DNA of 5,829 nt from AM-2324 sp042091035 (GTDB lineage: Bacteria > Bacteroidota > Bacteroidia > Chitinophagales > Saprospiraceae): positions 1 to 5,829 of the forward strand of contig JBELIG010000208.1 in NCBI GenBank assembly GCA_042091035.1, given 5' to 3'. A program made the position numbers and the translations under genes. The notes under the pieces are model-generated. The model was not told the origin of the DNA and searched no databases. It saw only the letters and a program-made list of their open reading frames with translations. Every line of letters begins with the position of its first letter. Position 1 is the first letter of the stretch. Of this stretch, positions 1-5,385 are shown one piece after another.

Positions 1-203
1 ACATATTCTGCAGTCCATCGCTCCAAATTCGCTCTATTCAAGAATCTACTGGCAATAGCCTGCATGGACTCCTTTTGATTTTCTAAAGTAAACCACCTAT
101 TGGTATGAAAAGTCCTGCTCATCCAGGCCTCTAACAATTCGTCGCCTGCTAAAATATGCTCGCCTAGGCGAACCATTAGGTCAATTCTATTCTTTAAATT
201 CAT
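1..203 (-). CDS. Acyl-CoA reductase, LuxC family (N-terminal 67 residues, cut by window edge)
   Basis: I translated this fragment by hand from the minus strand; it starts with MNLKNRIDLMVRLGEHIL and stays open to the left edge. The pattern of an N-terminal RI..(L/M)..LG..(L/I)L helix, an acidic stretch, a conserved N-R-W-F-T-x-E-N block (residues 35-42), then an amphipathic helix and an L-x-R-W...Y ending near residue 67 matches the start of the LuxC-like acyl-CoA reductases common in Bacteroidota. Family members reduce fatty acyl-CoA or acyl thioesters to aldehydes with NADPH; the catalytic part lies outside the window, so activity cannot be judged. The ATG at 203 overlaps the end of the upstream DUF1415 gene by 17 nt, which suggests translational coupling. 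There is no visible Shine-Dalgarno sequence. The start is favoured over Met10 because the RI..(L/M)..LG pattern lies directly after it. The family call rests on recalled family resemblance over 67 residues. Confidence 0.72.
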   Translation of the reverse strand, partial: MNLKNRIDLMVRLGEHILAGDELLEAWMSRTFHTNRWFTLENQKESMQAIASRFLNRANLERWTAEY

Positions 204-729
204 CGAATCTAATTTTTATAACTTCTGGACGCATTTGGTCCATTTTTTCAATATTCCGATCCGGTATTGATTCTATATCTGGAAAAAAGGTTCTTGCAGC
301 CTCTACCTGTTCAACACGGAGTATATGGATTAAAGGTAAAGGCGATCTATTCGTATAATGAGAATTTGAAGATTCCTCTTCGCCCTCAAAACAATATTCA
401 GGATGAAAAGACGCTAACTGAAATTTATCCTCGAAGCCAAAATCTACCAATTTGCTCTCCAAAAAATAATATACATCCAAATAATCCTCAAACCCTTTTA
501 ATAATTGATCTAAGATTAAAATTGTAGTATCTGTATCCGATTGGTTAGAAAGAATTTCCAACTCCTCGACAAATTGATCCATCAAAGTAAAAACATCTGT
601 CCCCTTAAAAACAGTATATCTTATTTTATCCTGCTGAAAAGGTTTGGATGCAAATGGGCACAAGTCTAGTGCTATGACCCAATCTTTGATCCAATCTTTA
701 ACCCTCGCTATAGATGGATCATTTGCCAT
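187..729 (-). CDS. DUF1415 family protein, function unknown
   Basis: This 180-residue protein has the full length and the characteristic blocks of the DUF1415 family: an opening helix with V-K-x-W-I (residues 10-14), then L-C-P-F-A with Cys24, S-F-H-P-E-Y-x-F (107-114, His109), T-N-R-S-P-x-P-x-x-H-x-L-R (126-138, His135) and D-R-N-I-E (157-161). The invariant-looking Cys, His, Asn and Arg residues suggest an enzyme or metal/ligand-binding protein, but no biochemical role is established to my knowledge and I assign none. No signal peptide or membrane segment is seen, so it is likely cytoplasmic. The ATG overlaps the last 11 nt of the rluD-like gene, and its own stop is overlapped by the acyl-CoA reductase start, so it is probably translated from the same mRNA. 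Family membership is secure; function is open. Confidence 0.9.
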   Translation of the reverse strand: MANDPSIARVKDWIKDWVIALDLCPFASKPFQQDKIRYTVFKGTDVFTLMDQFVEELEILSNQSDTDTTILILDQLLKGFEDYLDVYYFLESKLVDFGFEDKFQLASFHPEYCFEGEEESSNSHYTNRSPLPLIHILRVEQVEAARTFFPDIESIPDRNIEKMDQMRPEVIKIRFDEFKE

Positions 730-1825
730 CCGTCTTTGTTCGCTTAGTGTCTACATAATTATACCACTTGTCTACACATGCCTTCATATCAGATGGCATT
801 TCAGACTTGAAGAAAAGTTCTTCCCCAGTCTCTGGGTGCACAAACCCAAGCTCAGATGCATGTAAAGCATGACGTGGGCATTCTTCAAAACAATTTTGTA
901 CAAACTGCTTATACTTGTTAAAGACAGTCCCTTTACGGATAGCATCTCCACCATACCTATGATCATTGAACAATGGATGCCCAAGATATTGCATATGTAC
1001 TCGAATCTGGTGCGTTCTACCAGTCTCTAGCGTACATTCCACTACAGATACGTAGTACATATCTAACACGACTTTATAATGCGTCTTTGCCCATTTCCCT
1101 TCTTCTCCATCAGGATATGCAAATCTTAGAATCCTATGCTGTGGATGACGACCTATATGCGTTTCTATACTCCCTTTTTCAGGCTCAGGACTTCCCCATA
1201 CCAAGGAAGTATAGGTCCTCTTTATACTGTGGTCAAAAAATTGCTTACCCAAATGAGCCATTGCAAACTCTGTCTTTGCAATAACCATAAGTCCGGAGGT
1301 GTCTTTATCAATTCGGTGCACTAAACCAATACGGTTTTCCATATTTCCATCAAGTACAGGCAAATCTGCATCCTTGAAATAAAACTTCAAGGCATTTACT
1401 AAAGTACCATTGGGATTTCCTATACCTGGATGCACTACTAAACCTGCTTGTTTGTTTATTACAAGCACGTGATCATCCTCATATACAATGTCTAAAGGAA
1501 TATCTTCAGCAATTAAAGTCTCATTCTCTGGTTGCTTCACCAGAAAAACCTCAATCTTATCATTTGGTTTAACCTTATGATTAGGTTTAACCTGTTTGCC
1601 ATTGATCAAAATAGATCCTGCCTTAGCAGTATTCTGTATTTTGGTTCTGGTAACACCACTAATCTTAGACATTAAATATTTGTCCACACGGATCTGCTCC
1701 TGCCCAGGATCAACCAAAATTTCCGTAAGTTCTACGAAAGATTGATCATTATTTTCTATTTCTGGTAATTCCTTTTGCTCCACTTGTCTCAATTTTATAT
1801 TTTTAACACCAACCGCAAAGGCCAT
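719..1825 (-). CDS. rluD: RluA-family 23S rRNA pseudouridine synthase (RluD-like)
   Basis: The 368-residue protein has the RluA/RluC/RluD architecture: an N-terminal S4 RNA-binding domain (about residues 46-95, with I-R-V-D-K-Y and I-L-I-N-G-K), then the catalytic domain with V-V-H-P-G (130-134), the signature H-R-I-D-K-D-T-S-G-L (170-179) carrying the presumed catalytic Asp173, and the E-T-G-R-T-H-Q-I-R-V-H block (267-277). These enzymes isomerise specific uridines to pseudouridine in 23S rRNA (helix 69 for RluD). The motif followed by L-M-V-I-A-K-T is closer to RluD than to RluC, but target specificity is inferred. About 40 residues precede the S4 domain, longer than I expect; there is no other Met before residue 52, though TTG (residue 12) and GTG (residue 15) lie in frame. 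It leads the minus-strand run and overlaps the DUF1415 gene by 11 nt. Confidence 0.93.
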   Translation of the reverse strand: MAFAVGVKNIKLRQVEQKELPEIENNDQSFVELTEILVDPGQEQIRVDKYLMSKISGVTRTKIQNTAKAGSILINGKQVKPNHKVKPNDKIEVFLVKQPENETLIAEDIPLDIVYEDDHVLVINKQAGLVVHPGIGNPNGTLVNALKFYFKDADLPVLDGNMENRIGLVHRIDKDTSGLMVIAKTEFAMAHLGKQFFDHSIKRTYTSLVWGSPEPEKGSIETHIGRHPQHRILRFAYPDGEEGKWAKTHYKVVLDMYYVSVVECTLETGRTHQIRVHMQYLGHPLFNDHRYGGDAIRKGTVFNKYKQFVQNCFEECPRHALHASELGFVHPETGEELFFKSEMPSDMKACVDKWYNYVDTKRTKTDGK

Positions 1826-1833
1826 ATTTTACA

Positions 1834-1841
1834 CAAAAGTA
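1834..1841 (-). promoter_or_regulatory. Candidate Bacteroidota -7 promoter element for the rluD-like run
   Basis: The minus strand reads TACTTTTG here, an exact match to the TAnnTTTG -7 consensus of the Bacteroidota housekeeping sigma factor. A TTG lies upstream at 1868-1866, giving a 24-nt spacer, slightly longer than the usual range. Transcription would begin only a few bases before the ATG at 1825, so the mRNA would be almost leaderless, or the true start codon would lie further inside the gene. An 8-base degenerate word in AT-rich DNA can arise by chance, so confidence is limited. Confidence 0.42.
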
Positions 1842-1899
1842 CATCAAAAAACAGAACCTTTGAATCAATTCGATAGTTTAGATAAAAATAACTGTTCAT

Positions 1900-3087
1900 A
1901 TGCAATCATTTAACTCAAAATGCGTAAAAGAGGTAAAGCCTCCAGTCACTACCCAGCCGCACATTCTTCCTATTTTTGCGACATCTTCGTTTGTATTTGA
2001 AGATATAGAACAAGGCATAGATATATTCACTGGAAAACAAGAAGGTCATGTCTATGGTCGATATGGTAATCCTACCATAGAAGCTGTTGCACAAAAACTA
2101 GCAGACCTTGAAGCCTATGGTTCGGATATGGAAGCGACAGGTATCATGGTATCTTCAGGAATGTCAGCGATATCCACTCTATTTATGTCCACGCTAAAAA
2201 CTGGAGACAAAATCCTAAGCCAAGGAAATTTGTATGGAGGAACTACTGAGCTCCTCCAAAAAATATTCAAAAATATGGGTGTTGAACCCATATTTACAGA
2301 CCTCCAGGATCTGCATCAGGTTGAATCGCTATTGAAGGCAAATCCAGCAATTAAGATGCTCTATTTCGAAACCCCTGCAAATCCGACCTTAGCTTGTGTA
2401 GATATAAAGGCACTTTGTGAACTAGGAAAAAAATATCAAGTTTACACTGCAATTGACAACACCTTCCCTACTCCATACTTCCAAAGGCCATTATTACTTG
2501 GCTGCGACTTTGTAATCCATTCTACTACAAAATTCATAAATGGACACGGTAATTCAATAGCTGGAGTTATTATTGGTAAAGACAAAGCTTTTATGCAAGA
2601 AAAAGTTTGGACTACCATGAAACTCGCTGGTACAAATTGTAATCCTTGGGATGCATGGTTAACACACAATGGTTTAAAAACGTTAACGTTACGCATGGAT
2701 AAGCATGAGGAAAATGCACAAATGCTAGCAGAATATTTACAAAAACAAGATAAAATTAAATTAGTTAATTACCTTGGTCTTACAGACCATTCAGATCATG
2801 AACTCGCAAAGAAACAGATGTCTGGATTTGGTGGAATGATGAGTTTTGAACTAGTAGGTGGCTTAGAGGCAGGAATAGAATTTATGAAAAAAATCAAATT
2901 CTGTGTATTAGCTCCAACACTTGGGGACACAGACACATTGATCCTACACCCAGCAAGTATGTCGCATAAAAATGTGGCAAGAGATATGCGAGAAAAAAAC
3001 GGAATAACTGATGGTCTAATAAGAATGTCAGTAGGAATTGAAACTGTAGAAGATATAATTGAAGATATCAACCAAGCATTAAAATGA
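1900..3087 (+). CDS. PLP-dependent Cys/Met metabolism (trans-sulfuration) family enzyme, methionine gamma-lyase-like
   Basis: The 395-residue, full-length fold-type I PLP enzyme belongs to the Cys/Met metabolism family (cystathionine gamma-synthase/lyase, O-acyl-homoserine sulfhydrylase, methionine gamma-lyase). Visible marks: V-Y-G-R-Y-G-N-P-T (51-59; Tyr52 and Arg54 bind cofactor phosphate across the dimer), S-S-G-M-S-A-I (85-91), active-site Tyr112 in L-Y-G-G-T, Asp186 in I-D-N-T-F, Schiff-base Lys211 in H-S-T-T-K-F-I-N-G-H, H-P-A-S-M-S-H (350-356) and Arg375 in I-R-M-S-V-G-I-E. The blocks G-H-G-N-S-I-A-G (215-222) and L-G-D-T-D-T-L (341-347) resemble methionine gamma-lyase, but the Cys typical of that enzyme after Tyr-Gly is Gly114 here, so the substrate is uncertain. 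The likely role is elimination or exchange at the gamma carbon of methionine, cystathionine or activated homoserine in the cytoplasm. It overlaps the downstream aminotransferase by 4 nt. No Shine-Dalgarno sequence precedes the start. Confidence 0.93.
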   Translation: MQSFNSKCVKEVKPPVTTQPHILPIFATSSFVFEDIEQGIDIFTGKQEGHVYGRYGNPTIEAVAQKLADLEAYGSDMEATGIMVSSGMSAISTLFMSTLKTGDKILSQGNLYGGTTELLQKIFKNMGVEPIFTDLQDLHQVESLLKANPAIKMLYFETPANPTLACVDIKALCELGKKYQVYTAIDNTFPTPYFQRPLLLGCDFVIHSTTKFINGHGNSIAGVIIGKDKAFMQEKVWTTMKLAGTNCNPWDAWLTHNGLKTLTLRMDKHEENAQMLAEYLQKQDKIKLVNYLGLTDHSDHELAKKQMSGFGGMMSFELVGGLEAGIEFMKKIKFCVLAPTLGDTDTLILHPASMSHKNVARDMREKNGITDGLIRMSVGIETVEDIIEDINQALK

Positions 3088-4352
3088 TACCAGGACATTC
3101 TAAAGTAGAGATAGCTGAGCGGCTTAAACATATAAAGCCCTCTGCTACATTAGCGATAAACGAAAAAAGTAAAGCTCTTCAAAGTAAGGGTAAAAAAATA
3201 GTTAGGTTCGGACTTGGCCAGTCTCCATTTCCAGTCCCAGCTATTGTTGTTCAAGCACTAAAAGACAATGCCCACCAAAAAGACTACTTAAATACAAAGG
3301 GTCTTGAACCCTTAAGAATTGCAGTTGCAGACTATCATAAACGGGTGAATCAATTAGAATTTAGTTCTGAGAATATTCAAATTGGACCAGGGTCAAAGGA
3401 GCTTATTTATGATATATTGCTAGCACTTGATGCCACACTACTTTTAGCTAGCCCTTCTTGGGTCTCTTACGAACCACAGGGCAGATTAGCGGGTATCAAT
3501 TTCGAGTGGATACCATGTAGCTATGAAGGCCAATGGAAGTTAACTGCTGAAGCTTTTGAACAGGCCTGCAAAAATAATCCTGGGCAAAAAGTTAGTATCC
3601 TTAATTACCCAAACAACCCAACAGGCCAGTCCTATACAAAGGAAGAGTTAGAAACTCTCGCTGGTGTAGCAAGAAAGTATAAGGTTGTCATCATTGCAGA
3701 TGAAATATACGGAGCCCTGAGCTTTGACTCAAATCACTCCATCGCTGAGTACTACCCTGAGGGAACAATAGTCACCGCAGGGTTAAGTAAATGGTGCGGT
3801 GCTGGTGGTTGGAGGCTAGGGACAGCGGCATTTCCAGAATCGCTCAAAGACATTTTAAATTATATGAGCATTATTGCAAGTGAAACCTACACCTCAGTCA
3901 GTGCACCAATACAATATGCTGCTATTACAGCATTCCAAAAAGCGGATGAATTGGATTTATATCTTGATAAATCAAATCGAATTCTAAAAATTGTATCAAG
4001 CTATTGCCAACAAAAACTTAGCGCTGCGGGCTTGAGTCTTCATCCTACAATGGGAGGCTTCTATCTTTTTGTTAGTGCGGAACCTAAACGAGAAATCTTA
4101 GAAAGACGAGGTATAAAAGATAGTACTACGTTAGCAGAAAATATGCTAGAAGAAATAGGAGTTGCTGTATTGCCTGGCATGGACTTTGGAAGACCGGCTG
4201 AGGAGTTTACTTTCAGACTCGCATTTGTAGATTTTGACGGTGAGCAAGCACTACAACTTATCGACTCAAACCTTGAGGAAGAAGACTTTATCAACAGATG
4301 CTGTCAAGATATAAAAATCGGAATAGAGCAATTAAATAATTACTTTCATTAA
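3084..4352 (+). CDS. PLP-dependent class I/II aminotransferase
   Basis: This 422-residue protein is a complete fold-type I aminotransferase. An N-terminal arm is followed by R-F-G-L-G-Q-S-P-F-P (41-50), G-P-G-S-K (101-105), N-Y-P-N-N-P-T-G with cofactor-contacting Asn178, A-D-E-I-Y-G with Asp206 (pyridine nitrogen) and Tyr209, L-S-K-W-C-G-A-G-G-W-R-L-G with Schiff-base Lys236 and phosphate-contacting Arg244, and Arg378 in F-R-L-A-F, the expected site for the substrate alpha-carboxylate. All catalytic residues are present. The K-W-C-G-A-G-G-W-R-L-G form of the lysine motif marks a subgroup distinct from classical AspAT (S-K-x-x-x-x-x-G-x-R); its substrate cannot be read from sequence. About 30 residues rich in Glu, Asp and Asn follow the last conserved block. 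The ATG shares an ATGA with the stop of the upstream trans-sulfuration enzyme, implying coupled translation and a linked pathway, perhaps transamination of an amino or keto acid related to that reaction (inference). Confidence 0.92.
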   Translation: MIPGHSKVEIAERLKHIKPSATLAINEKSKALQSKGKKIVRFGLGQSPFPVPAIVVQALKDNAHQKDYLNTKGLEPLRIAVADYHKRVNQLEFSSENIQIGPGSKELIYDILLALDATLLLASPSWVSYEPQGRLAGINFEWIPCSYEGQWKLTAEAFEQACKNNPGQKVSILNYPNNPTGQSYTKEELETLAGVARKYKVVIIADEIYGALSFDSNHSIAEYYPEGTIVTAGLSKWCGAGGWRLGTAAFPESLKDILNYMSIIASETYTSVSAPIQYAAITAFQKADELDLYLDKSNRILKIVSSYCQQKLSAAGLSLHPTMGGFYLFVSAEPKREILERRGIKDSTTLAENMLEEIGVAVLPGMDFGRPAEEFTFRLAFVDFDGEQALQLIDSNLEEEDFINRCCQDIKIGIEQLNNYFH

Positions 4353-4756
4353 ACTAGCATAAGCAATTCAGGTGCATTGTTAATACAGCCAAAAACAATA
4401 GCATTCTGTTTAAAGGCAATACCAAGTCGCGAAGACTCTTCCTTTGAGATGTCCATTACAAAAAAACTCTCCTCCCCCTCCCAATCTGAAGGCTGAGCGG
4501 GCATACCAATACCTTTAAGATAGCTGTATTGATTTAGTTCTGATTCTAAGGATACATTAGATGCTTGATTAGACTCCATTGAACAAACCGATGAATATGG
4601 GTTCCATGCAGTTATAAAAGCAAATGTTATGGCTTTGTTAGCTTGAAGGAAAGAATCAAGTTTAGCATTCTTTTGACCAACTAAAATGTCAATTTCCTGA
4701 TCTTTATCAACAAAAACACGATAAGTAGTAGCTTTATACATTTCTGACCTTTCCAT
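4349..4756 (-). CDS. DUF3293 family protein, function unknown
   Basis: The small protein (135 residues from the first ATG, 130 from Met6) matches DUF3293: Y-K-A-T-x-Y-R-V at the start, A-F-I-T-A-W-N-P-Y-S in the middle (46-55), a patterned helix with E-S-E-L-N (about 70-74), then G-x-P-x-x-x-D-W-E-G-E-E-S-F-F-V and F-K-Q-N-A-I-V-F-G near the C-terminus. No catalytic role is known to me for this family, and none is proposed. There is no signal peptide or transmembrane segment. It lies 30 nt downstream of the metallophosphoesterase gene on the same strand with no terminator between, so it is probably co-transcribed. Its stop codon overlaps that of the convergent aminotransferase. The start may be Met6 (position 4741), which has an AAAGG sequence 6 nt upstream, whereas the outer ATG has none. 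Confidence 0.85.
   Translation of the reverse strand: MERSEMYKATTYRVFVDKDQEIDILVGQKNAKLDSFLQANKAITFAFITAWNPYSSVCSMESNQASNVSLESELNQYSYLKGIGMPAQPSDWEGEESFFVMDISKEESSRLGIAFKQNAIVFGCINNAPELLMLV
4748..4752 (-). promoter_or_regulatory. Possible ribosome binding site favouring the inner start of the DUF3293 gene
   Basis: The minus strand reads AAAGG, 6 nt before the in-frame ATG at 4741-4739. This would make Met6 the true start and give a 130-residue protein beginning M-Y-K-A-T-T-Y-R-V, where the family similarity begins. Shine-Dalgarno use is weak in Bacteroidota and no other start in the window has such a sequence, so this is suggestive only. Confidence 0.35.
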
Positions 4757-4786
4757 CTGGGAAATTATTGAATGAGTAAAATAAAT

Positions 4787-5293
4787 TTAAGAATAAGTAG
4801 ATCCTCTTTTTCCTAGTTCCACTACTTCCATATGCTTGATTTCGCCTTGATGCACTTCAAAACGTAAAAAGGTCCTGATCTTATGAAACCCATTGTGGCC
4901 ACAAGCTCCTGGATTTAAATGAAGTAAATTGTATTTATTATCTGGCACAACTTTCAAAATATGAGAATGCCCACAGATGTATACATTTGGGCGTACATCT
5001 TGAATCAGTGCGCGTACTCTAGCGGTATATCGTCCAGGGTAACCTCCAATGTGTGTCATTAAAAATTTTAATCCCTCAATTTCAAAAATCTGATTCAAAG
5101 GACTTTTATCGCGAATAGCGGTATCATCAATATTCCCGTATACTGACCGAACTTTTGTAATTTTTTCAAGATCCTCGATTACTGACCCTGGACCTATATC
5201 ACCTGCATGCCAGATTTCGTCAATACCTGAAAGCATATCCGTTATATCTGAGCCCATATACCCGTGCGTATCTGACAGAAGTGCAATTTTCAT
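4787..5293 (-). CDS. Metallophosphoesterase, YfcE/MJ0936 type
   Basis: The 168-residue protein is a single-domain calcineurin-like phosphoesterase of the short YfcE/MJ0936 group, at that group's usual length. All dinuclear metal-site motifs are intact: S-D-T-H-G (Asp8, His10), H-A-G-D (Asp32), G-N-I-D (Asn54), T-H-I-G-G (His81) and G-H-S-H (His109, His111), followed by the N-P-G block (127-129). Family members hydrolyse phosphodiester model substrates with Mn2+ or similar metals; natural substrates are mostly unknown, so none is assigned. It has no signal peptide and is likely cytoplasmic. The start M-K-I-A-L-L-S-D is the standard family N-terminus, which fixes the start codon. It appears to be the first gene of a two-gene unit with the DUF3293 gene, separated from the FKBP gene upstream by a hairpin terminator. 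A 14-nt palindrome lies in its leader region. Confidence 0.94.
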   Translation of the reverse strand: MKIALLSDTHGYMGSDITDMLSGIDEIWHAGDIGPGSVIEDLEKITKVRSVYGNIDDTAIRDKSPLNQIFEIEGLKFLMTHIGGYPGRYTARVRALIQDVRPNVYICGHSHILKVVPDNKYNLLHLNPGACGHNGFHKIRTFLRFEVHQGEIKHMEVVELGKRGSTYS

Positions 5294-5319
5294 TGAAAAA
5301 ACAATTTAGACCTATAAAG

Positions 5320-5333
5320 TAAATTCGAATTTA
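5320..5333. repeat. 14-bp perfect palindrome upstream of the metallophosphoesterase gene
   Basis: TAAATTCGAATTTA reads identically on both strands. It lies 26 nt upstream of the metallophosphoesterase ATG and 2 nt from the terminator hairpin. Position and symmetry would suit a dimeric regulator, but the word is A/T-dominated and may be fortuitous. I recognise no known operator consensus. Confidence 0.35.
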
Positions 5334-5335
5334 TT

Positions 5336-5370
5336 AAAAAAGCCACTACATAAAATGCAGTGGCTTTTTT
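5336..5370 (-). terminator. Intrinsic, probably bidirectional transcription terminator after the FKBP gene
   Basis: A perfect 12-nt inverted repeat (5336-5347 AAAAAAGCCACT with 5359-5370 AGTGGCTTTTTT) is extended, after one A-C mismatch, by CAT (5349-5351) pairing with ATG (5355-5357), leaving an AAA loop. The GCCACT core is followed by a T run on either strand, so it can stop transcription both ways. On the minus strand it lies 15 nt past the FKBP stop codon and separates that gene from the metallophosphoesterase unit. Confidence 0.88.
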
Positions 5371-5385
5371 TTATAAACAAAAAGA

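Noticed and set aside
267..865. Two plus-strand open frames (267-527 and 644-865).
   Set aside because: Both are antisense to the DUF1415 gene or the rluD-like gene, which carry clear family motifs there.
973..1284. 103-residue open frame on the plus strand.
   Set aside because: It lies wholly antisense within the rluD-like gene, whose conserved motifs span the same bases; no recognisable domain appears in the plus-strand frame.
1874..1881. Possible plus-strand -7 element TAGTTTAG before the trans-sulfuration enzyme gene.
   Set aside because: It has one mismatch to TAnnTTTG, and the nearest upstream TTTG (1859-1862) is only 11 nt away, too close for a -33 element. Not strong enough to list.
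2679..2690. Perfect 12-bp palindrome AACGTTAACGTT.
   Set aside because: It lies inside the trans-sulfuration enzyme gene, encoding ordinary residues (K-T-L-T-L) of a conserved-length protein, with no second copy noticed by eye. Most likely chance symmetry.
2796..3131. 111-residue minus-strand open frame with hydrophobic stretches.
   Set aside because: It is antisense to the conserved C-terminus of the trans-sulfuration enzyme and the start of the aminotransferase; its composition is what the reverse frame of such genes produces.
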